A stretch of 28,086 nt of DNA from an uncultured Eubacteriales bacterium. GTDB taxonomy: Bacteria; Bacillota; Clostridia; Oscillospirales; Acutalibacteraceae. A model generated the notes under the pieces. That model was not told where the DNA came from, did no database searches, and worked only from the letters and a program-made list of their open reading frames with translations. The stretch covers positions 1 to 28,086 of the forward strand of contig CAKSYX010000027.1 in NCBI GenBank assembly GCA_934525065.1, written 5' to 3'. Position numbers and translations under genes: made by a program. Shown in pieces: positions 1-6,579 of the stretch (position 1 is the first letter of the stretch; each line of letters begins with the position of its first letter).

Positions 1-45
1 TATCGAGCGGAACTGTTCTCTAAGTGAAGCCCGACTGATACACAT
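1..45 (-). CDS. 5' end of an unidentified gene, cut by the window edge
   Basis: An ATG (complement of 43-45) opens a frame that stays open for 15 codons to the window edge; it begins M-C-I-S-R-A-S-L-R-E-Q-F. It is preceded at about 52-58 by AAGGAGG, a near-perfect Shine-Dalgarno at good spacing, which is the main reason to call it a gene. The fragment is too short to assign a family. A hairpin followed by a U-run lies about 75 bases upstream in the same direction (120-164), so expression may be attenuated. It could also be a spurious start. Confidence 0.45.
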   Translation of the reverse strand, partial: MCISRASLREQFRSI

Positions 46-119
46 TTCTGTCCTCCTTGAAATGAAATATGCCGCAGAGTTTTATTTCTGTGGCTATGTA
101 ACAACTTAATTTGAGCAAC

Positions 120-164
120 AAAAAAAGACCAAAGATTTAAGCTGTACTCTTAAAAATTCGGTCT
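120..164 (-). terminator. Attenuator-like hairpin with U-run upstream of the gene at 1-45
   Basis: On the minus strand, AGACC (160-164) pairs with GGTCT (126-130), with an inner 6-bp stem (136-141 with 149-154) and a 7-nt loop. It is followed at once by seven U residues (120-126), which is the form of an intrinsic terminator. It lies between the tRNA operon terminator and the start codon at 45, so it is either a second backup terminator or a leader attenuator. No known riboswitch motif was recognised upstream of it. Confidence 0.45.
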
Positions 165-272
165 GAATTTATGTATGTATTTAATTGTTGTCGGTTCAAA
201 TCCCTGCTGTTCAGGAAAATGGGCAAATGCTTGTTCCTGAATTACACACTGATTTTTGCCCTTAAAAATGAC
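165..272. other. Gene-free spacer with nested inverted repeats
   Basis: No convincing gene is visible. TTCAGGAA (210-217) and TTCCTGAA (234-241) form an 8-bp inverted repeat. GGGCAAA (221-227) and TTTGCCC (255-261) form another that interleaves with the first, so the two cannot form together. A plus-strand match to a tRNA T-loop (GGTTCAAATCC, 193-203) has no matching T-stem and no tRNA body. Confidence 0.3.
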
Positions 273-300
273 GAAAACCCTTGATTTCTCAAGGGTTTTC
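273..300 (-). terminator. Intrinsic terminator of the tRNA operon
   Basis: A perfect 12-bp inverted repeat (273-284 with 289-300) encloses a 4-nt loop. The stem reads GAAAACCCTTGA on one arm, so each outgoing strand ends the hairpin in GGGTTTTC, a T-rich arm that can serve either direction. It lies 30 bases after the CCA end of tRNA-Gln, and its natural role is to end the minus-strand tRNA operon. Confidence 0.75.
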
Positions 301-330
301 ACACAGGCTTGTTATATTGACCTGTAATCA

Positions 331-405
331 TGGCAGGGATGGCAGGACTCGAACCTACGAATGTCGCAGTCAAAGTGCGATGCCTTACCGCTTGGCTACA
401 CCCCT
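331..405 (-). tRNA. trnQ: tRNA-Gln(UUG)
   Basis: The complement folds as a full cloverleaf. The acceptor stem is AGGGGTG paired with CATCCCT (one G-U), the discriminator is G, and CCA is encoded at 331-333. The anticodon loop CTTTGAC carries UUG (371-373). The T-loop matches TTCGAGT. It is the last gene of the Gly-Arg-His-Gln operon, followed by the hairpin at 273-300. Confidence 0.95.
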
Positions 406-500
406 GTGTCAAACGAACCGCCCGCAATATAAACAGAAGGTTCTATATAAAACTTGACGTCCGCCTTATTAAACACAAAGCAGACGTTCAGCTCAAAAAA

Positions 501-578
501 TGGGGTGGATAATCGGATTCGAACCGATGGCCTCCAGGGCCACAACCTGGCGCTCTAACCAACTGAGCTATACCCACC
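501..578 (-). tRNA. trnH: tRNA-His(GUG)
   Basis: Cloverleaf on the complement: acceptor GTGGGTA pairs with TATCCAC, anticodon loop TTGTGGC gives GUG, and CCA is encoded at 501-503. The identity features of tRNA-His are present: discriminator C73 and an extra 5' G (G-1 at 578) able to pair with it. Confidence 0.96.
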
Positions 579-584
579 ACATGT

Positions 585-661
585 TGGCGCGGTTTAAGGG
601 ACTCGAACCCCCGGCCTACTGCTTAGAAGGCAGTTGCTCTATCCAGCTGAGCTAAAACCGC
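585..661 (-). tRNA. trnR: tRNA-Arg(UCU)
   Basis: Cloverleaf on the complement: acceptor GCGGTTT pairs with AAACCGC, the anticodon stem is ACTGC/GCAGT, loop CTTCTAA gives UCU, the discriminator is G and CCA is encoded at 585-587. It lies 6 bases upstream (in transcription) of tRNA-His. Confidence 0.96.
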
Positions 662-675
662 AGATGGCAAAAAAA

Positions 676-749
676 TGGAGCGGGTGATGGGAATCGAACC
701 CACACGACCAGCTTGGAAGGCTGGGATTCTACCATTGAACTACACCCGC
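676..749 (-). tRNA. trnG: tRNA-Gly(UCC)
   Basis: Cloverleaf on the complement: acceptor GCGGGTG pairs with CACCCGC, anticodon loop CTTCCAA gives UCC, the discriminator is U and CCA is encoded at 676-678. It is the first gene of the tRNA operon, starting about 19 bases after the predicted transcription start. Confidence 0.96.
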
Positions 750-774
750 ATATACTTGATGTACAACGTTGATT

Positions 775-803
775 ATTATATTCAATCGCGCCGCAAAAGT
801 CAA
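775..803 (-). promoter_or_regulatory. SigA promoter of the tRNA operon
   Basis: On the minus strand, -35 TTGACT (798-803), a 17-bp spacer and -10 TATAAT (775-780). This near-consensus promoter fits a stable-RNA operon and points directly at tRNA-Gly. Confidence 0.9.
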
Positions 804-1081
804 TACCTTTTGACAAAAAAGTTTGAGACAATTCATTTGTTTCTAATTTGTAAGAACAGTTTTAAAATATATCTCCGGATTTGTTATTTAAGCCAAATTA
901 TATTAACATACTGTTCACAGTTAGCATCACCTTAGGTGTCTTTTTTGAATTTTCTACAATTTCAGTGAACTTTTTCAACAAAAATTAGCTATTTTTTTCT
1001 AATTTGCACACACATTTTTCAAAAAGGTGCTAAAATAGTGGCAATAAATCAATATAGATTGAAAGTCAGGTAAGATTTAAA
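804..1081. other. Intergenic region between divergent tRNA and sigma-factor promoters
   Basis: AT-rich and without a supported gene. It separates the leftward tRNA promoter from the rightward sigma-factor gene. A short CACCT/AGGTG repeat followed by six T (about 928-944) looks like a weak terminator, but no gene points into it. An extended -10 motif lies at 1028-1036. Confidence 0.4.
1028..1036 (+). promoter_or_regulatory. Candidate extended -10 promoter of the sigma-factor gene
   Basis: TGCTAAAAT matches the extended -10 form (TGN followed by a TATAAT-like hexamer), 45 bases before the ATG at 1082. TTGCAC (1004-1009) lies 21 bp upstream, too far for a normal -35, so the extended -10 would have to carry recognition. 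An ECF-type autoregulated promoter is possible but not recognisable. Confidence 0.4.
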
Positions 1082-1621
1082 ATGCAGAGCATTCTGAAAG
1101 AGATTTGTTCAAAAAATTGGGAGGAATACGAACCGATAATCAGAAGAATCGCATTCACCCGCCTCTCCGGCCTCGAAGACGAAGTCGATGACGTTGTTTC
1201 GGAAACATTTACCGCTTTGTGCACAAAGTTTTCCGGTGGCAGTGCTCCGGATAATACAAGATCATGGCTGTACGGAACGCTCAACAACATTATCAACCAA
1301 CACTTGCGCAAAATCTACATTGAGCGTGAAAACGTGGTGGCGGATTCTACTGATATGGTTGATTTGAAATTTGCCTATTCGGTTCCCGATTCCGCCTTCA
1401 AGAGCGTATCGATCAATGAGTTTTGCAAAATCGTTCGCTCCCTTCTGAGCGACGACGAATACAGTCTCATTGAAGCTTTGTATATCAACGGCACCAAGGT
1501 CTCGGAGGCTGCAAAACAACTCAACATGACGGAGGGTGCAGTCAGGCAGCGTAGCTATCGGATCTGCTCAAAGCTTAGGAAGACTCTTTCGGAATACTCG
1601 GATCTCTCGCAGCTGTTATAA
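1082..1621 (+). CDS. ECF-like RNA polymerase sigma factor
   Basis: A 179-residue protein with the two-domain plan of a small sigma-70 family member. Residues about 15-80 resemble region 2, including an acidic stretch (LEDEVDDVVSETF) and R-S-W-L-Y-G-T-L. Residues about 120-172 resemble region 4 with a helix-turn-helix (VSEAAKQLNMTEGAVRQRSY). Such proteins direct RNA polymerase to a small regulon, usually for stress or surface functions. The ribosome site is weak (AGGTAAG, 9 bases before ATG). It is the only confident plus-strand gene here and converges on the sulfoquinovose operon. No anti-sigma gene follows it, so its control is not evident. Family confidence is high; the regulon is unknown. 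Confidence 0.85.
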   Translation: MQSILKEICSKNWEEYEPIIRRIAFTRLSGLEDEVDDVVSETFTALCTKFSGGSAPDNTRSWLYGTLNNIINQHLRKIYIERENVVADSTDMVDLKFAYSVPDSAFKSVSINEFCKIVRSLLSDDEYSLIEALYINGTKVSEAAKQLNMTEGAVRQRSYRICSKLRKTLSEYSDLSQLL

Positions 1622-1689
1622 AGCATTGCCGGATCTTTTTGTCACAGTAGCATGAAAATTGCCTTAAAAAAATCTTATTGAATTCAACC

Positions 1690-1711
1690 CTCCTCAGCTC
1701 GGTTTGAGGAG
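1690..1711. terminator. Hairpin between convergent sigma-factor and ROK genes
   Basis: CTCCTCA (1690-1696) pairs with TGAGGAG (1705-1711) around an 8-nt loop. It sits in the 116-base gap between the two convergent genes. No U-run follows directly in either direction; on the minus strand seven U residues come about 17 bases later. It is a plausible but non-canonical shared terminator. Confidence 0.4.
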
Positions 1712-1737
1712 AATTAAATTAGCCAAACAGACTGTTT

Positions 1738-2940
1738 TTACTTTCTTTCAAAAAAGAAGCTTTTTGCGGCTACGGCCGCAGGGCCGATGTAGTTGTGCTT
1801 TTTGTCAAGCCGGGAAAGGCGAAAGCAGCCGTTTTTGAAGCCGGGGTAAAGTGCTCTGCATTCCGCCTCAAAAACTTTGAAGACCTCATCCGTGAACATA
1901 TACCCGAAAGTTATCACAACATCGGGAGCGATTACCGCAGCAGCATTGGTCACTGCTTTTGAAAGCAGTTTCGTGCAACTTTCAATTTCTTCACGGATCG
2001 TCTGCTCCTTTGAAAAAGCAGAAAGAATATCCAATATTTCGGTTTTATTTCCATTTATATCTGACCGTTCCGAAAGGGCTGTCAGATTTTTTTTGCCGTA
2101 TTTTCTTTCTACCCTTTCAACTATCGCGTCAGAGGAAATTACAGTTTCAAGGCAGCCCCTTCTCTTGCAGCGGCATTCTTCGCCGTCGGGAGCGGCAATA
2201 TAATGCCCGATCTCCGAAGAATCACTGTCCGCTTTTCCGAGCACAGCCGAGCCGACAACGATTGCCGAGCCGACGCCGGGCCCCCATTTTACAAAGAGTA
2301 TGCTCTCATCGGTATCCCTGCGGTCAAAAATAAGCGAAGCAATCGCAAAAGACTTGACATTGTTTTCAACCGCGACGGGCATTGTCAGCTCTTCCTCAAG
2401 AATTCGGCGAACGGGAACACCCGGCTTCCAGATTCCGTAATTTCCGGCAGTTACACCATTTTCACTGTCTGCACCGCCGACGATTCCAACGCCGGTTCCT
2501 ATAATTTTTTCTTTCGAAATTTTGCTTTTTTCAATCAGTTCGCGGCACTTTTTTCCCGCGAAGCGAAGACATTCTTCCGGGGAGCAGTCATTTTCAAAAA
2601 AGAAACGCTCACCGATTTGCTCCTTGCCGTCAATTGTACACAGCGCGGCATAAAAACCCTTTTTGTCAATGTTCAAGGCAAGGACAAAAAGGCTTTTTGA
2701 ATTAAGAGAAAGAATGATTTTTTTTCGGCCTGCACCGCCGCCTTCGCCCGAAATTCCGCATTCGGCTATTGCGCCTTCGGCTATCAGCTCGGCGCAAATT
2801 TTGCTCACGGCCGCAGGAGTCAGCCCGAGTTTTTCGGCAATATCCTTCCGGCTGAGCTGTTCGCCGCTGTTGAGCAGATACAGCACAGAGGAACGGTTTG
2901 CAGTTTTTATGCTGCTCATATTAAAGCCGGTATAATTCAT
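1738..2940 (-). CDS. ROK-family transcriptional repressor of the sulfosugar operon
   Basis: A 400-residue NagC/XylR-type ROK protein. Residues about 15-60 form a winged helix-turn-helix (SRKDIAEKLGLTPAAVSKIC). The rest is the ROK sugar-kinase fold with GTGVGIVGG near 148-156, VENN at 191-194, SSEIGH at 241-246 and the ROK zinc site H246, C256, C258, C263. ROK regulators bind a sugar or sugar derivative and release DNA. It is the last gene of the operon, 12 bases after the exporter, so the regulator is made with the pathway it probably controls. The inducer may be sulfoquinovose or sulfofructose (inference). A candidate operator lies at 10802-10822. The ATG at 2940 follows GAAGGTGAAGGA; a second in-frame ATG seven codons on is possible. 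Confidence 0.9.
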   Translation of the reverse strand: MNYTGFNMSSIKTANRSSVLYLLNSGEQLSRKDIAEKLGLTPAAVSKICAELIAEGAIAECGISGEGGGAGRKKIILSLNSKSLFVLALNIDKKGFYAALCTIDGKEQIGERFFFENDCSPEECLRFAGKKCRELIEKSKISKEKIIGTGVGIVGGADSENGVTAGNYGIWKPGVPVRRILEEELTMPVAVENNVKSFAIASLIFDRRDTDESILFVKWGPGVGSAIVVGSAVLGKADSDSSEIGHYIAAPDGEECRCKRRGCLETVISSDAIVERVERKYGKKNLTALSERSDINGNKTEILDILSAFSKEQTIREEIESCTKLLSKAVTNAAAVIAPDVVITFGYMFTDEVFKVFEAECRALYPGFKNGCFRLSRLDKKHNYIGPAAVAAKSFFFERK

Positions 2941-2952
2941 TCCTTCACCTTC

Positions 2953-3690
2953 TTATTTTATAAACAGTAATGCGCCGGAAACTATCAGGAGAATATAGGT
3001 CGCTTTCATGAAAAGACTGCGGCTCATCTTTTTGCAAAGCCGGCCTCCAACGAACATTGCCGCAAAAAGCAGCAGGGCGGAAACCGCAAAAAGCAAAAGC
3101 ATATCCGTATGCCAAAGACCGCTCCTGAAGTCATCAAGAAAAACAATCGAGTTGAGCACGATCCAGCAGGCGGAAAGAGTTGCACGAAATTCGTTTTTAT
3201 CCTCCACCCTGCCGGTCATATATGAAACAAGAAGCGGACCGCCGCAAACAAACATTCCGTGAGTTACACCGGCAGAAGCCAGCAGTAAGAAAGAAACTGC
3301 TCTGCTCTGCTTTGCGTTGCTGCTCCCATTTTTTATAAAGCTTTTATATATTCCGGAAACGGCGGTCAAAATTATTATGACACCGAGAATAATATAAAGC
3401 AGCTTTGCTTCATTTTTAAGCAAAGAACGAAGGGCAATTCCGCCGATTATTCCAACAGACATAACGCAGATAATTTTCAAAAATTCCTTTTTGTTGACAC
3501 TTTTTCGATTGAGCAGAACAATATAAATTCCGGAAAGCAGGCCGAGGGCGTTAAGAATTGGCTTTGCCGTGTCGAAACCGATAAGCATCACGCTGAATGG
3601 CATTGCAAGCATTGTTCCGGCAAAGCCGGTAATTCCCTGAACTACATTAGTCAGGAAAACCACGAGCAAAAACAGAAGATTCCTTACCAT
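2953..3690 (-). CDS. TSUP (TauE/SafE) family sulfonate exporter
   Basis: A 245-residue hydrophobic protein with about 7-8 membrane segments and the two TSUP signatures: QGITGFAGTMLAMP near residues 18-31 and GVTHGMFVCGGP in the second half. The family exports sulfite and small organosulfonates, and members occur in most sulfoglycolysis clusters. Because this operon encodes a sulfolactaldehyde reductase, the likely cargo is DHPS (inference). The start was set at the ATG at 3690: it lies one base after the stop of the isomerase gene, has GAGG upstream and begins directly with a membrane helix. An upstream in-frame start at 3726 would add 12 residues and overlap the isomerase gene. Confidence 0.85.
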   Translation of the reverse strand: MVRNLLFLLVVFLTNVVQGITGFAGTMLAMPFSVMLIGFDTAKPILNALGLLSGIYIVLLNRKSVNKKEFLKIICVMSVGIIGGIALRSLLKNEAKLLYIILGVIIILTAVSGIYKSFIKNGSSNAKQSRAVSFLLLASAGVTHGMFVCGGPLLVSYMTGRVEDKNEFRATLSACWIVLNSIVFLDDFRSGLWHTDMLLLFAVSALLLFAAMFVGGRLCKKMSRSLFMKATYILLIVSGALLFIK

Positions 3691-3691
3691 G

Positions 3692-5032
3692 TCAGTACTC
3701 GCAGACCTCAACCGAAAGCATCTCACCGAGTGCGCGAAGCGAAGCGGAAACGTCCTTATAAATCACGGCAAAATGTGGTTCCCAACCGTCGCGGACAGCG
3801 GTTTTGATGAGGTTTTTTGCGCCGCTTTCGGTTTTGACCACAACACTTGTTCCGTAAAACTGCTTTGGTTTGTCAAGTGCACTGCCCTTTGCGATGAAGA
3901 ATCGAAAAGAGCCGTCGGGCTTTTTGCCGACGCGAAAAATTGTTACTTCGCTGCATTCACGGCAGCCGAATTCCATCGTCGGACCGATTTTTCGGTTGCA
4001 GTGAACTCCGACGCACGCGCCTGTATCCTCACGGGCAAGCGAGCAGGCTGCGGTTCCGCAGTGCCAGAAGGTAACTGTGTTTTCACCCTCATCGAGTGAT
4101 ACCGGGTCACCGAAAAAGACGCTCTTTCGGCTCAAAAGCATTCCGATATACATTGAAAGTGCGCCATAGGTATCGGCTTCACACGCGGCGGCAACGCCCA
4201 GATCATTGAGCATTGCAAGAACGGCGCAGACCGGCGTTCCGAAGGAGACGAAGAAATCCGGCCAGCAGCGCGAAGAAAGTGCTTTTACGCCTGAATTTTT
4301 GCAGTATTCATCATATGCCTTATAAAGACGGGCAAAATCAAGCGCGTTCTTTTTCGGGATATTTTCAAGGCCGTTCATTACTTTTGCAGACTTTGAAAGG
4401 TACGCTTCGGCTTCTTCATCGCTGTAAGCTTTCGCTTTTTCAATAAGCTCACGCGCTTCAACAGATTCAAGCGTTGCGCCGAAAACTTTGAGCATTTCGT
4501 TATCGAGCGCCCTTCCGAAGCCGAAGCCCTGCGGAGTATGGCCGACAGAAGCGATTTTAAGCCCGGACAGCTCTTTTTTAGCCTTGGCCGCCTCAATGTA
4601 GGCGGCTGTTTCTTTTCTTACCTCATCTTCGTCTGGTGAGCCAAAAACATAGCCGAATCTGCCGCTTCTGAAATAGCTGACTGTATTCGCGGCAGAAAAC
4701 GCACCGGTAAGAGAGTTAAGTCGCAGCCTTCCGCCGTCTATCACGGGTTCGCGCAGTGTCCAGATAAGAAGCGGACAGTCAAAGCGCTTGAGCACCTGCG
4801 AAATATAAGCGGAATTTGCAAACGTCACATTTTGAAAAACAATCATATCAGGTTTGACCGAATCAAGAAACGCAGTCAGCCTTTCAATTGACAGGAGCAT
4901 TTCTTCGGGAAAAACGCAGTTTTCACAGAGAGAAGCGAGCATTTTTTTTGATTTTTCAAATTGCTCGTTTGCGCTGACAAGTTCAAATGTCGGAACACCG
5001 ACGGGAAGATATGCTAAAGTAAAGTTACTCAT
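3692..5032 (-). CDS. sftI: Sulfoquinovose isomerase, L-fucose isomerase-like (SftI type)
   Basis: A 446-residue member of the L-fucose/L-arabinose isomerase-like family, which use Mn2+ to convert aldose to ketose. E285 (in CEADTYG) and D309 (in FFGDP) have the same 24-residue spacing as the metal ligands E337 and D361 of E. coli FucI. H420 (in WEPHFAV) is a reasonable third ligand, and the family motif FWHCGTA occurs at 322-328. In the SFT pathway a FucI-like enzyme makes 6-deoxy-6-sulfofructose from sulfoquinovose, unlike the AGE-type YihS of E. coli. The substrate is inferred from the neighbouring transaldolase and GH31 genes; from sequence alone another hexose isomerase is possible. It starts 10 bases after the DUF4867 gene behind GAGGAATAAAAA-ATG. 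Confidence 0.82.
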   Translation of the reverse strand: MSNFTLAYLPVGVPTFELVSANEQFEKSKKMLASLCENCVFPEEMLLSIERLTAFLDSVKPDMIVFQNVTFANSAYISQVLKRFDCPLLIWTLREPVIDGGRLRLNSLTGAFSAANTVSYFRSGRFGYVFGSPDEDEVRKETAAYIEAAKAKKELSGLKIASVGHTPQGFGFGRALDNEMLKVFGATLESVEARELIEKAKAYSDEEAEAYLSKSAKVMNGLENIPKKNALDFARLYKAYDEYCKNSGVKALSSRCWPDFFVSFGTPVCAVLAMLNDLGVAAACEADTYGALSMYIGMLLSRKSVFFGDPVSLDEGENTVTFWHCGTAACSLAREDTGACVGVHCNRKIGPTMEFGCRECSEVTIFRVGKKPDGSFRFFIAKGSALDKPKQFYGTSVVVKTESGAKNLIKTAVRDGWEPHFAVIYKDVSASLRALGEMLSVEVCEY

Positions 5033-5042
5033 TTTTTATTCC

Positions 5043-5717
5043 TCAGTAAAACAATTCTTTGTTTTCGCCGATAACGCCGGGGAAAGCGCCTTGACTGATG
5101 AGTGCTTCGCGCTCCGGGTGGGCAATGACCCACTTGTTTTTCTGAAGCAGAAGCCGCGTTTCAGAATCGGCACAAAGCTCTCTTTTTTCAAGCGGAGTGT
5201 TCGTTCCGCGCGCAAGCACAACAACGGCGCGAAAGCCCTCATCACACGTTCTGCACGGTGAAAGGTGAAGCGTGGTCTGATAAATCTCAATCGCCCTTCC
5301 GCCGGGCACAAAGAAAACGCTTGCGTCTTTGACGTTATAGGTGTTTTCTTTTATATCCCAGACGTGACCCAAAACGAGCATGAAATCGGTCGCGGCGTAG
5401 TTTATCTCACTGCACTTGTGGTACTCAAAGCCGTTATAGGTCGTGTTTCGTCCGTTGCAGAAGCCGATTTGAATCGGCATGGAGCCGTACAGGCTTTTTT
5501 CAAGTTTTTCTTTAATTTCAAGCTCTTCAAGCCCCGGCACGCTCGGAACATAAACGTTTCCGTTTTCAGGTATTTCGGTCTCCTTTTCCATGTAGCTTTG
5601 AACAAGAGAAAAATCATAGCCGGAAAGGACGCGTCCGAAGCCTTTGAAGGCTTCGTCAAACACCGACAGAACCGGAACGTCATTTGCCTTGTTCAGCCTT
5701 TCGAGAGTCTCATTCAC
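5043..5717 (-). CDS. DUF4867 cupin-like protein of the sulfosugar operon
   Basis: A 224-residue cytoplasmic protein that I match, from memory, to DUF4867. Its centre looks like a cupin barrel: H100 and E104 (EYHKCSE), H118 (VLGHVWD) and H151 (TTLHLSPC) are possible metal ligands, and VPGGRAIEIYQ resembles ureidoglycolate-lyase-like cupins. The GTG at 5717 was chosen because it lies six bases after AAGGTGG and overlaps the reductase stop (GTGAATGA), so translation is probably coupled; a TTG at 5723 is too close to that site. No reaction is established. Its place between reductase and isomerase suggests a sulfosugar-handling step such as anomer or epimer interconversion, but this is inference. 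Confidence 0.75.
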   Translation of the reverse strand: MNETLERLNKANDVPVLSVFDEAFKGFGRVLSGYDFSLVQSYMEKETEIPENGNVYVPSVPGLEELEIKEKLEKSLYGSMPIQIGFCNGRNTTYNGFEYHKCSEINYAATDFMLVLGHVWDIKENTYNVKDASVFFVPGGRAIEIYQTTLHLSPCRTCDEGFRAVVVLARGTNTPLEKRELCADSETRLLLQKNKWVIAHPEREALISQGAFPGVIGENKELFY

Positions 5718-6567
5718 CGGCAACCACCTTGTATGTTGCGCGGAAGTCCTCTTTTCCGAGCCCTTTCTTCATTCCCTCGTCGTAAACACGTTTTGCGTTT
5801 TCCATTCCAGGCATGGGGAAGGCCGCCTCTTTTGAAAGACGTTCGCAAATTCCGAGGTCTTTGTGCATATTTTCAAGAGAAAACGCGGTTGACCAGTTCT
5901 CATTCTTGATATTCTGCGCCTGACCGTCAAGATAGAAGTTCTGACCGCCGCCGTAAGAGATTGCCAAAGAGAAATCATCAACGCTTATCCCCTCTTTTCT
6001 CGCAAGAGCAAGAGTTTCATTGACGCCGTTTTGAATTTGGGCAACGAGGGTGTTATGGCAAATTTTCATCACAAGCCCCATTCCGTTTTTGCCCATGCGG
6101 ATGATATTGCTTCCCATATAGGACAGGACGGGTCGGATTTTTTCAAAGGTATCTTCATCCGAACCGACATAGATTCCGAGCGTTCCGCTTTCCGCCGCCG
6201 GACGGGATTTGACAACCGGGGCATCGGCAAAATCCGCGCCCGTTTTTTTGACGAGTTTTGAAATTTCAACCGAAACGTCCGGGTCGATGGTGCTCATGTC
6301 TATGCAGGTCTTTCCCTCTTTCAACGCGGGCAAAATCTCCTCATAGACGGCACGGGAATGCGCTGACTTCGGAACCATTGTGATTATTACATCTGCCTTT
6401 TCGGCAAGCTCAAGGCTGTTTTCGCAGGCAATTGCGCCCAAGGGAACAAGAGCTTCAACCTTTTCTTTGCACAGGTCAAAAAGATAGACTTTTCCGCTGT
6501 GCTTTTTAATGATATTTGAGCACATGGCCTCGCCCATGATTCCAAGGCCGATAAAACCGATATCCAT
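5710..6567 (-). CDS. Sulfolactaldehyde reductase (3-hydroxyisobutyrate dehydrogenase family)
   Basis: A 285-residue NAD(P)-dependent beta-hydroxyacid dehydrogenase. The Rossmann motif GLGIMG is at 7-12, the substrate loop DAPVVKSRP at 115-123, and the catalytic Lys is K168 (VMKICHN). In sulfoglycolysis this fold (YihU in E. coli) reduces 3-sulfolactaldehyde to DHPS with NADH, which lets a fermenter regain NAD. The usual DAPVSGG loop is replaced; K120 falls where I recall the sulfonate-contacting R123 of YihU. The ATG at 6567 has AGAGGTG six bases upstream; a GTG at 6576 would overlap that site. It lies 12 bases after the transaldolase gene. Another hydroxyacid dehydrogenase activity cannot be excluded from sequence alone. 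Confidence 0.82.
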   Translation of the reverse strand: MDIGFIGLGIMGEAMCSNIIKKHSGKVYLFDLCKEKVEALVPLGAIACENSLELAEKADVIITMVPKSAHSRAVYEEILPALKEGKTCIDMSTIDPDVSVEISKLVKKTGADFADAPVVKSRPAAESGTLGIYVGSDEDTFEKIRPVLSYMGSNIIRMGKNGMGLVMKICHNTLVAQIQNGVNETLALARKEGISVDDFSLAISYGGGQNFYLDGQAQNIKNENWSTAFSLENMHKDLGICERLSKEAAFPMPGMENAKRVYDEGMKKGLGKEDFRATYKVVAGE

Positions 6568-6579
6568 TTTTTTCACCTC

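Noticed and set aside
191..212. tRNA 3'-end fragment or attachment-site remnant (GGTTCAAATCC on the plus strand)
   Set aside because: The T-loop-like string lacks a pairing T-stem, acceptor arm and anticodon arm, and no identifiable integrase gene is in view. An 11-base match can occur by chance.
330..935. Plus-strand reading frames of 60 and 86 codons across the tRNA cluster
   Set aside because: They run through four clear minus-strand tRNA genes and the tRNA promoter and have no ribosome sites.
928..944. Terminator-like CACCT/AGGTG hairpin with six T
   Set aside because: The stem is only 4-5 bp with a tiny loop, and no plus-strand gene precedes it.
3689..4099. Plus-strand frame of 136 codons inside the isomerase gene
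   Set aside because: It is a shadow of a strongly supported minus-strand gene with conserved motifs; many similar antisense frames in this GC-moderate DNA were dismissed for the same reason.
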